A stretch of DNA of 64,000 nt from Typha latifolia (Eukaryota > Streptophyta > Magnoliopsida > Poales > Typhaceae). The notes under the pieces are model-generated. The model saw nothing but the letters and a program-made list of their open reading frames with translations. It did not search any database and was not told the origin of the DNA. Position numbers and translations under genes: made by a program. Of the stretch, positions 1-12,700 are shown one piece after another (the stretch's first letter is position 1; each line of letters starts with the position of its first letter). The stretch is taken from assembly GCA_019914945.1 (NCBI GenBank), contig CM034108.1:6086001-6150000 (forward strand), read 5' to 3'.

Positions 1-169
1 GAGTTGGACAAGCCAAGGAAGCCGCAATCAATCTCAACCAACCAAAGCGGCAGGAAACATCACCGGAGCACCAAGAGTTGCTGCTGTAGTGGTACCTCCT
101 CGAGCACCCTTGAAGCCATCCCAAGATGTGAAGTACGCACCTAGAGGTCCGGGACGAGCACTCACACCT

Positions 170-1366
170 GCCCAAGTGGAGGAATGAAGGGCCAAAGGTC
201 TATGCTTCCGTTGTGATGAGAAGTTTGTACCCGGGCATCGCTGTGCTAAACCGATGGGATCGATGATGCTAATCGATGGATTGGAGGAAGCTGAGGATGA
301 GTTTGCAGCTAAAGGTGCAGATGTGGTTGGACATCAAGGAGAAGAAGCTGAGGAGCAACACGTGGAGGACATGATAGCCGAAATCTCCCTCCACGCCTAT
401 TCGGGGACAACTGCGCCAAAGACCTTGCGGGTGAACGGTGTAGTCAAGAAAACCACAGTGAGAATCTTGATTGACACCAGGTCCACCCACAACTTCATTC
501 ACAAGAGGCTCCTTAGGAAGATTGGGCTCGAGTTGGAACCCACAAAAGGTTTCGATGTGACTATCGGAGATGGCACCACATTGCGAGCAGATTTTATTTG
601 TGGAGGTGTGGAATTTAAGGTACAAGGCCAAACTTTCACATTGGATCTTTATCCATTGGCCTTGCGAAGTGCCGACATTGTTTTGGGGACTCAATGGCTT
701 CAAAGCTTGGGGCCTGTAACATTTGATTTCTCAAACCTCACACTGACATTTCGAAGGAACGGACGAAGGGTGTTGCTGGATGGAAATCAACCGCAGCAGG
801 GGCCAACATTGCAACCACTTGTGGGCTTTCCTTGTGTAGGGGACCAAGCTCTACTATTGCAAATGGCTATCGCTAAACCTAACTCGAGTCATTGGGAGGA
901 CCAAATCCGGATCCACCAACTGCATCTAACTCGACCTCCCGAGCGCAATCGGATGCACCAGATTTCTATTGCTGAACTGACATTGAGTCAAGTGGTTCGA
1001 CCACCCGACACCAAGTGGACTCAATGTAGATGGACCCGAATTCCACCTTGGGTTAGTTGGAGTACAAGTATCCAAGCTCGACTGAGGATGAACCCCTTTG
1101 AGGCGGTTATGGTCGCACTACCCCTATCTTGCGTGCCTACGAAAGACTCGCGGCGACGGATATGACCGAGCTTGACTTGGAACTTGCTTATCGAGAATCG
1201 AGCGGCTGATGCCCTTTCGCGCCAACCTGACACGAGTGAGCTTGCCTCTTTCTCAGCACCAACATTTCCTATATCTTCATATATGTGGGGAACCAATGCA
1301 GAAGATCATACCATGGAGGAGCTTGAATCAGGGTTCAAAGATCGCTTCCCAAATTTCAAACCTTGA
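170..1366 (+). pseudogene. A1 gag zinc knuckle, protease and pol remnant
   Basis: This is a decayed gag-pol. A gag zinc knuckle of form C-x2-C-x7-H-x-C lies at about 205-250, followed by an acidic linker and an aspartic protease of the RVP_2 type. An in-frame TGA at 185-187 stands where copy A4 has CGA (61355-61357), which is a CpG-to-TpG change. The protease active-site triad reads D-T-R (473-481) instead of D-T/S-G, so the enzyme should be dead. After the protease (from about 876) the RT is absent. In its place are a roughly 205-bp segment also found in A3, a frame-shifted scrap of integrase C-terminus, and then the RNase H tail (motif ADALSRQPD near 1207) joined to the extreme C-terminus ending FPNFKP. 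The domain order is therefore shuffled. Confidence 0.8.
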
Positions 1367-1393
1367 GGACAAGGTTGCGGAAGCGTGGTGGAT

Positions 1394-2007
1394 TGATACA
1401 ATCCGGACTTCACCGACGTCATCTCGAGCATGGATTCACTTTAGGAGTGTTTTTGTTTCATGTTTTAGTATTTAATTTCCATTAAAATAAGTTTTTTGTA
1501 AGTCGCGTTCGAACGCGGGTGGAGTGAGTTCGAACGCAGTTTGTGAACGGGGTTGTGAACGTGGTGAAGAGAATATACTATGCATTCGAACGCGGTGCGT
1601 TCGAACGCACTGTGAACGCCTGCATCGCGTTCGCAAATACCGACAAGCGCGTTCGATCGCGCGTTTAAACGCCTGCATCACATTCGCAAATCCAGAAGAG
1701 CGAACTCGGTGCGTTCGAACGCGGTCGGGCGAGTTCGAACGCGGTCGACGAAAATTGTGTTTTTATGGTTAATTTGAGTTGTTGGTTAGTCTATAAAAGG
1801 ATGTGGTAGGCAACCAAATTGATTATGGATTATTGAGATTGAGTTTTGCCTTGCCTCCTTCGTCTTCTTCGCTCCCGTTCTCTCAATCCCCGGCGACGCC
1901 GCTTCTAACCTCCCTCGTCCGGCTAATAACCCTAGTCCCTTAGGGGTGGCCCTCTTCTCCCCCTTCGTCCAATCTATCCAACACTTGCCCTAATCCTTCC
2001 ATCAACC
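1394..2007 (+). repeat. family A LTR (3' LTR of A1), truncated
   Basis: The LTR starts TGATACAATCCGGACTTCAC after the degenerate polypurine tract. U3 carries an array of GTTCGAACGC palindromes and GTGAACGC half-motifs (about 1503-1745), followed by a TATA box TATAAAAGG at 1792-1800. Full-length copy A2 shows that the rest of the LTR is missing after about 2007. Confidence 0.85.
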
Positions 2008-2504
2008 AACACTCTATTTATTTCTTGTCTATCCCTCCCATATATTATGATACGTGATAGCGACTTGAAATATCCTAAGGAGATATTTTAGAGCAAAGAT
2101 AAGTTGAGTTATAGACATGAGATGATGTAGAAGATAGTTTATCTAGATATTGAGTTGTACCATTATTTGATATTTGTACTCTATTATATAGACGATGATT
2201 TGTATAATACAGGTCGAAATATAGTGTACTCATGTTTTAATTATTTTAGTTGTATCTTGATGGTTTGTCATAGTCTGTGTGGACCCTGTCAGATTATGTA
2301 GCTGTCTAGTATGGTTGTTATAGACTTGAATTTTCATATGTTAACATATTTATTTGATTGATAGTATGATTTATCTCTAAGATTGATTATATAAGCATAG
2401 AGTATATCTATGCGTGGTAGGCCCTGCCCGTCCTGTCACATGCACTGCGCGTGCCGTGTGGGCGCGTGGGCGTGCACATGCTTGTGCCGGGTGGGGGCGT
2501 TACA
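2008..2504 (+). repeat. family C LTR 3' end fragment (C3)
   Basis: This is the last ~500 bp of a long LTR and ends GCGTTACA at 2504. It matches the reverse complement of about 41780-42310 (C2), including the GC-rich terminal block at about 2405-2500. No primer-binding site follows, so it is either a 3' LTR end or a solo remnant. Its left edge joins A1's LTR directly. Confidence 0.75.
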
Positions 2505-3567
2505 GTATAACATATCGATACTACCATTCAAGCCCTCGACTCCACATAATCGCACTATCGTGTAAAAATCATGAGCCGTCGCTCACGGATGTCCTCACCC
2601 TTCGTTATCGGGTACCACTAAGTCTACATCATCATATCTTTCTCTCTCTATCTTAAACATCCTAAAGGGTATGACTCTCATCGATCGATAATAAATTATA
2701 TATTGCTCGACGAAACAGCTACCTAATTGTCTATAATCAACAGACTGAGACCGCATGCGTGGACCGTAATATATATAAGTATAATAGTATCCCCTTCCCT
2801 TAACCTTGGCTAGGGAGGTGTCTGGTACTATCGAGATGCACTAGTCATCCCTTTTATATTTATGGGCACCCTCGCAAAGAGGGGAAGCTCACCGGATCGA
2901 TGTGGTAAGGCATGAGGCCGCTAGTCGGCGGATTACGACGAGACCGAGAGGAAAAACCTTTGAAGAAGAAAAACCTTTGAAGAAGAAAAACTCACTCTAC
3001 GGGGGAAAAATTTAACTTACCTGGCAAAACAGGGAGCTTCGGTGCTTCACTCCAGGGGATCGGCGGTTCCAGTGGCGCTCCGGCGTGGCGGAAAGAAGAT
3101 GGGATTACTGGCGGGGAGAAGAAAGAAGAATGAAGAAAAAAAAGGAAAAGAAGGAAAGAAAGAAAGAAAGAAAAGAGAGAGAGAAGGAAAGGGGCACACT
3201 TGCCTCGCATGTCCGTGTGCCTTTAAGTTCAGCTCATGTGTCCGGCATGTGAATGCAAATTTTCTTTTTTTGTTTGTGTGGATATTACACCTATAATTTA
3301 GTCAATATATGCAGAAAATATTCTACTATTAGATCTGTCAGTTAAACTTAAAAAAATATCTGGGTTAAGTTAACTATACTAAAATAATTATAAAATACGG
3401 GCATTTTGAAGCAATAGCTAAAGGGAAAAACTAGAACAAAAAGAGAAAAAAAAATCTGAATAACAAGAGAGAAGTAAAAATAATGAAAATGTACTGTATG
3501 TTGTTTTTTTTTTCTTTTGAAAATCACCGAAATTTTTAAAAAGGAAATACGAACCCAAAAGTTTTAG
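2505..3567. other. intergenic, unassigned repeat-like sequence
   Basis: No convincing gene lies here. A GC-richer stretch at about 2810-3120 has an LTR/UTR-like look, and an 18-bp direct duplication with the core AAAAACCTTTGAAGA lies at about 2952-2990. A purine-rich GAAA tract covers 3118-3190. The last ~250 bp is AT-rich and leads into the promoter of the gene at 3743. Short open frames here are low-complexity. Confidence 0.5.
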
Positions 3568-3575
3568 GCGCGAAA
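3568..3575 (-). promoter_or_regulatory. E2F-like site upstream of the Claspin-like gene
   Basis: On the minus strand the sequence reads TTTCGCGC, which fits the E2F consensus WTTSSCSS. It sits about 170 bp before the start codon. Claspin/Mrc1 acts in S phase, and E2F control is usual for such genes in plants, so position and identity agree. Binding itself is an inference. Confidence 0.5.
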
Positions 3576-3742
3576 AATTGGCGAATTCTTTTCCGCCCGC
3601 GACGCTTCTCCAAAAGTCTTTCCCTCCATTTCTTTTTCTTTCTCGTTTCCTATTCAAAGCTTTCAAGATCTTCCACCAGAAAAGGAAAAACAAAAACCCT
3701 AACCCTTGCCCTCCGATCATTACGCTCGAAGAGGAGGAGATC

Positions 3743-6700
3743 ATGGAGATCTTTGAGGACGACGATGCCCTTCCCCTCTTCCCTGAGGAGGCCGCCTCTC
3801 CTGTCCCCGAACGGAGGCTGAAGCGCTTGAAGAAGGCATCAGAAGCTAGGGTTCCCGATCCACTGCCAACTGAAACCCTGGGCCCCGATCCATTGTCAAT
3901 TGCTATCCTAGGTCCCGATCCGTCCACTTCCTCTTCGCCAGTCTCCCTCTCTGTTCCTGATGTGTCGTCTGACGCGGAAGATGTAGCTGAATCGTTAGGC
4001 GGATCGGAGAGCACTGGAAAGGGGATGGGCTTCGATGACGGGCTCGATCCTTTGTTTACGGTGCCGCGAGAGATGGGGAGCGAAAGAGAGGAGGAGGAGC
4101 GAGATGCTTGTGGGACGGAGCGTTTTGATTCAACTGGAGAGAGTGAAGGTATTGGCATCGGGGGTTTGATTGAAGAGCTGAGGAGGGAAAAATCTGCAAA
4201 GAAGCGGCTTTCTTTGGACGAGGAAGCAGGAGAGATCACGGAGATGAAAAAGAAGAAGAAGAAGAAGTCAAGGGATAAGTCTGATGACATGAATGATGGC
4301 GAACCAAAAGAATCTGCTCGAGAGAAGAAAAGGGTAGAAAAGGTAACTGTTTTGTTAATTTTTCTCCCATGCTTAACTTTTAGAGCTGTGTAGGTGATTG
4401 AATTTTCTTTTTCATTATTTGCTTTTGTGTCCTGCTGAACAGGAAAGGAAGGATTATCTGGATCAAATCCATGCCGAATCCCAGAGACTTTTGAGGGGTA
4501 TATTAGCTCATGTTTGTTTGCTAATTATGTATTAGAAGTTATGGAAGATAAAATGTTTCCCTTTACATTTTCTGTTTGATTTGGTACCAGAGACTAGAGA
4601 TGCTTCATTTAAACCTGTGCCTCCTGTTCAGAAGCCAATCTCATCAATCCTGGGGAAAATCAGGCTCAGGAAATTGGAGTTAATGCAAAAGTGAGTCATT
4701 GTACTGAAATGTCCTATCAATTTTGAGGAATTCTCTTTCTCGGTGAAGTGTCTGCATGCTGTGTCCAACAATTTAAGGGCATTTGTTTTAACTATGAAGA
4801 TACAATGCTGGTTGCAGATCTAGTGCGACCCATACTGACTCATTTGGCGAGGCTGATTATTCAGTGGGTGAGATTGCTCAGGTCCCTAATTCATCTAGGT
4901 CTCAGAAAGTGAGAGGAGATGAAATCCATGAAAAAGTGGTTAGTTCTCAGTGTTCCTGAATAAGACTTTATGGCATTGAGAAAACTGTCCTAAAATCCAA
5001 TTCTTAAAGGAAATCATGTCTGCCAACGGGTTTTATGGTTTCAGGATGATGGTGCTTGTTCTGCTGATGTTATGACCTGTGGGAATTGCTTGGATCAATG
5101 TGAAAATGTTGTTGAAAATGAGGTTAGCAAGCTCTTCTATTTAAAACCTAGTTGGCATGTTTCTGGAAATATGTTGATGATATGCATAGTCTTGTAACGG
5201 GGAGACGCTGTAAAGAAGACTTTACATAAGGATTTATTTCCACTGATGGACAATTTTCTTCTTTCTTGTTATCTGCTATCCAAAATATAATATATATTTT
5301 GGTGCATCAACTAATTCCACTCCTTGAATATGTTTGTTAATGCCTTCTTTTGGAGCATGACTTGTTATGTCAATAGTTTAACTAACTAGTAAGTAATATA
5401 TGAAGTCCTAAATTCTAACAACATTTTATCAGTGATATAAATTTCCTAGCAGATGGGACCATCATAACTCCTTTTCAGTCGAAGAACTTCATCAATGACA
5501 AATGCTAGAAAAACAACATCTTTCATGTAAAATTTTCCTGCAATGATCTAAAACTATTAATTTCAACTTCCTTGAGGAACAAGCATAATAAAGAAAATGA
5601 CTATGAAATATCCATTTATACTGTTAAGGGTGTGCAAGACTGCTTTTGCATATAAAGGGTTAAACTTTAAAGAATTGCATATGAAAGAGAATTTTAGAGA
5701 TAGAGTCATAAGGATAATGGTTTTGATGGAAGTTGATGAGAAAAAATGACATCATCATTATTTATGTAATAATGGTTAAATACTTGACTAATTATTATCT
5801 ATCATGTGCAATATAAAAAGAACTATTTAATTTTATGGAACAATATGCATCTTCATGACTAAGATAATTCCATAGGATGGTAACATTGTTGTAAATGCTG
5901 TCTTACTATTCAAACTGCTAAATATATATACTAGAACTTACCACAGAAGATGAATATATCAGAGATAAGACTATTGAGGTTAGTACTAAGAGTGCTCAAG
6001 ACAATAAGAGGAGCCACTTTGTTGTGCCAACTATAGCTTAATTGCACAGTGACAGAAGACTGTCATGGATGGTATTGGCATGTGTAACGAAGGTGTAGAA
6101 GGCTCTAGTATGCTGGAGGACCCAAAGTTAGCCTAAAAGTGTAAAGATAGTAGAGATCATGTCTACATATAAAGATTTTCCAGATGCCAACATTTTTTTG
6201 GCTAAATCCATGTTATGTTGAAAAAATGTGGTTCTGGTTAGGAGTGTCAATCAGGTTAGTTACACAAATAACAGGTTATTCAAGTTATAAATGGGTTTAT
6301 TCAAATTATAAGCTGGTTATTTGAGTTATAAATGAGTTATTCGGGTCATAATCAACCTATCATGCCATAAATGAGTTGGGTCATAAATGGGTTAAGGAAA
6401 TAAACACGAACACAACTCGTTTGATAATTGGGTTAGGTGGGCCGACCTATTTATGATCTGAACCTAATAATTTTGAACTTAGACCTGTCTAAGACCTTAG
6501 GGTTTGCATTGGGTTAGGTCAAAAATTGTCACCCCTAGATTTGATGGATGTTCTTTCAGTCTGAAAAGTTGTGGGCTTTATTTTATCAGAACGAACTGAA
6601 TAGTTGGATTGCATGATCATGCAAGTAGCTGAGAAGTTACTCTTTGGTGTGGAGAAACAAGTGAGAAGTAAGTATATAAGCTTGTTGATTTCCATATAAT

Positions 6701-9700
6701 GAGATCAAACTCACAAAAGCAAATGTCACACATTTGGTTGGAACTCAGAATATTTTATGTAAGTTCCTTTATTTTAACTATTTCTATTTTGAATGGGTTA
6801 AGCATGAATTGTGTTATTCTACACCTTATGAGCTTAAATGCATATTATGAGTCACTAAGACACCCATACGATATACCTTCTGCTATTAAAAATATGCTTA
6901 ACATTGCATTGACTAAGCAGTTGATAACATCCCTAATAGAGATGAACACCAGGAAAAATAAAAAATAATTCAGATTATGAATGTTGTTATGCTTTTCCTA
7001 TTGGTAAGGCATTATTAATTTATTATGCTTTTTTCCAAAGAAGAATGAAATTTCTCTCATCAAAGTTCCGACAACAACAACAAAGCCTTTAGTTCTAACT
7101 ATTTGAGGTCACTTATTTTCTTCTTCATTACCTCTAGTTAATGCATTAGTTTGTCTCAAAGACTCAAGGTTAGTTCATCATAATCAAGTATTGGCTGATC
7201 AATGAATAACATAGAGAAGTTTTTTTTTCTTTGCATGGTGATTTTACTAATTCAGAGAACTTACCAGTTACCACATAAAGTTTACTTAAACAACAAATAT
7301 GTTCGAGTTACATCTGCAGCAAGTTGCACATTCTTAGTTCTTATAGTAGGAACTCAGCGTACAACATCACATTCCTTTAAGGCAAGGTTCTAATACTATA
7401 GCAGAAGATGCATTTTACATTCAAGATTTATCAACATTGTCTAGCGTTTTCATTTGATTGTCACTCTAATTCTGTTGTATATGATATTTCTTTGTAATAT
7501 TTTCTATCTGTGCAGCATCCTTTGAGTAATTCCCAGGGTAGTGATGAGACTAATCTGATTAAGAATAGTGCTTGCAATACAATAGATGAAGCGCTAAGTC
7601 CATCCATTCCCCCTTCAAGCCCAAAACTTGATCTTGCTGATGTGTAAGTGAACTCAATTGTTCTTGTTCTTTTCTTGCTTCATTTTCTAAGAAGTAACTA
7701 CATACGAAGCTACTAATCAATGAAAACTGAAAGATCATATGGGGCTGCATAGCTAGTTATGTGTGTTTGCGTAATGCGATAAAATATTAAATCTTCTCGC
7801 ATATAACTACATACGAAGCTACTAATCAATGAAAACTGAAAGATCATATGGGGCTGCATAGCTAGTTATGTGTGTTTGCGTAATGATATAAAATATTAAA
7901 ACTTCTCGCATATCTAACTGCCATATCAGGCTGTGATTAAGTTTCTGCATGGTAGAATAGTTAATAATATTATATTTTTCCAAGATGCGCAACAGCTTCA
8001 TATGCATTATTTCCTGTGGCTTCATTTATGTAGGTTCATGTTACATTATTATTGGTTTCTTGTAATGCTACATAATATTATTTCATGTTTATTCTTGTTA
8101 GTTATTGAATATGCTGTATTATGTTCAGTCTGAAATCCTATACTTTTCTTCTCCTTACTATGGTATTTATTTCAGATCATCATCAGAAGAAGATAATGAT
8201 AAGGAAAACATTGATCCTTATGCTCGGAAAGCTGTCAGCATGGATCCATATCCAGAAGGTGGTCCTGTCAAAGCTTTTGTAGATGATGAAGCTGAGGAAG
8301 ACGATGATAGTGATCATGATCTTATGAGGTTCCAAGAAAATGAAGAAGATGATGAAAGTGAAGAAAATGAAGAACTCAATGATATGATTGCAACTGGATT
8401 TGAAGAGGGTTCAGTAGATTGTGAGAAGCGTAATGAGCTTCATCAAAAGTGGCTTGAGCAACAAGATGCAGCTGAAACGGAGAATGTACTTCAGAGACTT
8501 AAATGTGGGCAAAAGCCAAAAGATCCTATAATTGAAGATGAGGAGGATAATGAAGGCTCTGGTGAAGATTCTGAAGACGAAACATCATATGATTTATCCC
8601 CAAGAAATACTATCCGACAAAACACAATAAAGGCAAAGCAAATGATAGCACAAATGTTCACTGACGATCGTGATATTTATGTGCCCTCTGATGATGAAGA
8701 GGCAGAAAAGACCCTAGTTCGCCAGCGTCTATCAGCACAGAAAGTAAGCATTGATTTGATTGATTGAAGCTTTTCAAATTTGTTGGATTGAATTGATTAA
8801 CTGAAATTATCTGTACAAATTTCATATCCTATTAATATGAAATCTAAACGTCATTTTTTAAATTTTTGTTTGATTAATTGAATTTCATATTCAGGAGGAC
8901 TCGTCATTTATATCTCCATTAGATGATGAGCATTCAAGAGAAGTTTTTGGACTTATAAAGAAGCTTAATATTGCTCCTCAACCTAAGAAGCGGGGAAAAG
9001 TCGCAACTTGTAAAAAAGCATTCCTCTATTTCTTTTAGTTTGCAAGTTCTAGTGTTGATGTACTTTAGGCGCTCATTTTTCTGTTTTATCTTGCCAGCTA
9101 ATTTTGAGATGCTAATGATGGGAGGGAACAGCAATAATACAAAGGTTAATTTACTGGAAACTTCTCCTTCTTACAGTTAAGATAATGCTTTGTTATGAAC
9201 ATGTGAAGATCCATGAATATTAGCAGCTTTTTTCTTTTTAAAAAAAATGCGCATGCTAATATGCTACAACTAAAATGTGCTGCTACTTGTTTTGTTTGAA
9301 CATCAATATGATGTGTTTTCTTTTCTGGCATTGTTTATATGTTGTTGAAAAATAGAACATAGGCAGCATTTTTGGCACCACTTGCATATTCCATTTTAAG
9401 ATCTCTGAAGATAAGCCGTACACGCAGTGAGATGTTCAGTAACAAAAATGTTGTAAAATATTTTTTCCCTCTAGCACAAGTTTGCTACTGAAAGGGAATT
9501 AATTACAAGGAGAAACCAAAACAAGTGCAACCCAGCATGTAGAAATACATTGAAATTGTCTATTTTTGTTTAGTATTTGCAACATAGAGACATAAAAGAT
9601 GGCATGCTTTGAACAATTGTCATCTGTAGCCTTATTAATTCATATGGGTTATGATTCTTTGATACTTTGTTGGCTTTTCCTGGATTATTTGTTTCTTCTT

Positions 9701-12700
9701 GAGCACTTCTGTTTCTCTCTTAGAATGTCTCTTTTTTTTTTCTAGATTGTAGGTTATATAATCTGCAATTTCGTATGTATATAAAGTATGCAGTTTCACT
9801 AACCTTACAATAGACTAGTTAACAGCTGGAAATATCAATTATTTTGCAGTCATCTTTCATTGGGCGAAAAAGTAATTCACTAGCATCCTCCCACAAATCG
9901 GTAACTTCTAGAACATTCATTTTTGGTCGTGATGACAGCAATAGCAAGGGCGCTATATCATCTTCTGACAACCTCTCAGATATGGTAAAGATTTCTTTAT
10001 TGAAGTTTGGATTGAATGCTTTCTAGTTGGCAGTAAAAGTTCCTTTTTAATTAAATTTTCTCCTTCCAACCAGATAACCTATCAAAATGATAAGTTTTTA
10101 ACCTTTTTCAAGTTTCTACAATCCTAATTTTTAGTGCAAAGGAATATACTATCATTGGAAGTAGTATAGCTTGTTAAGAAATCATAAATAACAAATTAGC
10201 AAGTTTTCTCCTAAAGTAGAATTACCCTAATGTTGTTGAGGAAAAGGAGGTTGGAAGTTTGCAGTGATGTAACTAAAAGGACCAGGAGGCTAAGCTTTAT
10301 TATTTCAATATGTTGAAGTCCCACTTGCTTTCTTCTTACCTGTGGCATTTATATGCATTGGGTGATGCAGGTGCTTTTAGGTAGAAACTCTAGTATTCTG
10401 TACTTCTAATCTTGACAGGCATAGGACAGAAATAAACCAGATTTCTGGAGCATACCTAGCAAATACTGGAGACTTGATTGACAAAATATTTTACTTTTAG
10501 ATGTGTATTATTGTTTTCTGTATTAACTTATCCTAATCATGGAGACATGTGGAAGATTGTTTTTCTTTGGTAGTTTTAACTAATTGCCATTTATAATTAG
10601 CAGAGTCTGGCCATCTTATTTTCTTTTAGTTGGAAGGCTCAAGACTAGGCACAAGACCTAGAATCATAGATTTTCTTGCAACATTCGGAAGTCCATTAAC
10701 ACATTGTTAGAAAAATTTTGATCCTCATCCTCATCATCATCCTAGCATTTTTTTTCTTTTGACAAGAGTATCTGTCAAGCAAGGGCACATGTCGAGAGGA
10801 TTGAATTGCATTTTAGAGAAATTTATTAAAAAAAAAAACCTAAGTATTGCTTTTATTATCATTTACACCCTATCATATTTTTTACTGTATGTATATTTAT
10901 CATTCAACTCCTGTATTTTATTTAAAATGTCTTAAAAACACTTTGCCGTTAGTTTTCTTAGTGTCTAGTTATCATATAGATGAGTTAAAGTAACTATAAA
11001 TGCAAAAGAACCTTAGCACTCTTGACTAACCTTGAATAAGTTTCTAGGTTAAGGTGATATAAGTGGAGAACAAGATTATAAAGTCAAATGAAGGGTATCT
11101 TAAGTATTTCAATTATTTATTTTTCAAAAGTAATAGAATATTCTCTATTTTGTTTAGCTGCTTTTAGAGTGTTTTTTGAGGCATTAAAAACAAAATGTAG
11201 CGGTGAAATGATAAATATTTATATTGTAGGATATGAATGATAATAAAAGCAAAAAGTGGGGTGTTCTAAATATATTTCCATAGGTTTTATTTGGCTGCCA
11301 ACAGCCAATTTGATATCAACCCTCTATAAATTAGTATCAAATTCTTGCCAAAGGAAAATTAGACAAATGAGGCAATTGACAGAGAAGCTATAATGATACT
11401 TAGATACAGGAAATTGCCCTTGTGATTGTAGTTTAGGCTCATGAAATCTAAGAAAATCCTCTAAAAAGTTTTTCAGATAAATAGTTCTGATGAGGGGGAG
11501 AGATAAGTTTTGTTGAGAAAATAAAAGATAGATACAGATCTTATGTTAGATTTCAAATAGATGCAATCAAACAACAGGATATCTGCCTATTAATTTAGTA
11601 TGTTCTTGAGAAAGTAATCTATTGGAGAATAAATCTGTCCTGAACTGTTCTTGAGGAGACCTCAATGCTTGAAGCTATCTTCGCCTTGAATATTTTATTT
11701 ATAAATTTTTTGTAGAATCAAGGAAAGCGATGAGAATAATTTAGTCTGAAGTGGTGAAGTTGAATAAAAAAGAGTTCATTTCCAGTTTAAGATTATTGTA
11801 GTAATGTTGGAAATGTTGGTTAACATTATTGGTTTTGGGCAGTGACTTATCTAGAGGTGCTATATGATTCACTTCTAAGCTATACAATTGTCATTGTAGG
11901 TAGGTGGTTCAGTAAGCATGGTTCCAAGGTAAGGAAGCCAAAACATTTTATGACAAAACATAGTTTTGAAACAATTTACAATTTATCACTAGGCTGTCAA
12001 GTGAATGTTGTAGTCTCATTTTGTTGTTGGATAATCCCTGAAGTAAGTGAGCCAAAAAGGAAGCAAGTTCTGCTACTTGTTATGCAAAAGAAAAGAAGAC
12101 AAATTTGATGAAGGAAAAATAATGTTTTAGCACGTTTATTTTCTCCATACTTCATACAGTGGATTCAAACATATATTCTTATCCGTAGGAAGACCCATTA
12201 TTCATTTGGATCATTGTTCTATATAAACTTAGTCTTGAGTTCAAATCTCGTCTAGCTGCATTTAATTTCTATCATGTATTTTGTTGCGGAGGGTCGTATA
12301 CCCTATTATCTTTTATCACATGCAGTATATAAGGGTCGTACGTGAGGGGATATCATAAATGATATTATGTATACATTATTGGTCTAATACCTAATAGTTT
12401 ATGCTTTGAGGTCAACTTGTTTAGTTTACGCTTTGAGGTCAACTTGTTTTTTAACAAAGGCACTGAATGATCTCAAATCAGATCGACTCGTTTGCTAATG
12501 AACCAAGGATTTGTTTGTCTATTATTGTAGATCTTGTTGAGGCACCCAATTTTAACTTCTGATACACCAACATTATATATATATGTGTGTGTGTGATCTA
12601 GGTCATAAAATTTTACACTTTTTTTAACCATTGAGTACATGAGATTCATGAAGTCCCATCCCAAGGAGGAAAAACTTGAAAGCAATTTTTATTCCTCCAC

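Larger units (their letters stand above)
1..2007 (+). mobile_element. Ty3/gypsy element A1, 3' portion
   Basis: This is the remnant of a chromovirus-like LTR retrotransposon that runs in from the left edge. It holds the end of gag, a protease, a short rearranged pol remnant and a 3' LTR that starts TGATAC at 1394. The LTR is cut at about 2007, where family C LTR sequence begins. Its close relatives in this window are A2 (40795), A3 (44708) and A4 (60051). The polypurine tract before the LTR is degenerate (GGAAGCGTGGTGGA). Confidence 0.85.

Noticed and set aside
3578..3742. Upstream extension of the first exon of the Claspin-like gene to 3578
   Set aside because: The extended frame begins with TTG, not ATG; the first ATG in frame is 3743.
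3418..4290. Serine-rich 290-codon frame opposite exon 1
   Set aside because: It is the antisense shadow of an acidic coding exon and reads through poly-T tracts; no domain or splice evidence.
6699..6968. 89-codon frame in intron 5
   Set aside because: No motif, AT-rich, lies between well-supported exons; probably chance.
8934..9331. Small frames on both strands around exons 8 and 9 of the Claspin-like gene
   Set aside because: They run across splice sites and opposite strands; only the spliced model gives conserved-looking protein.
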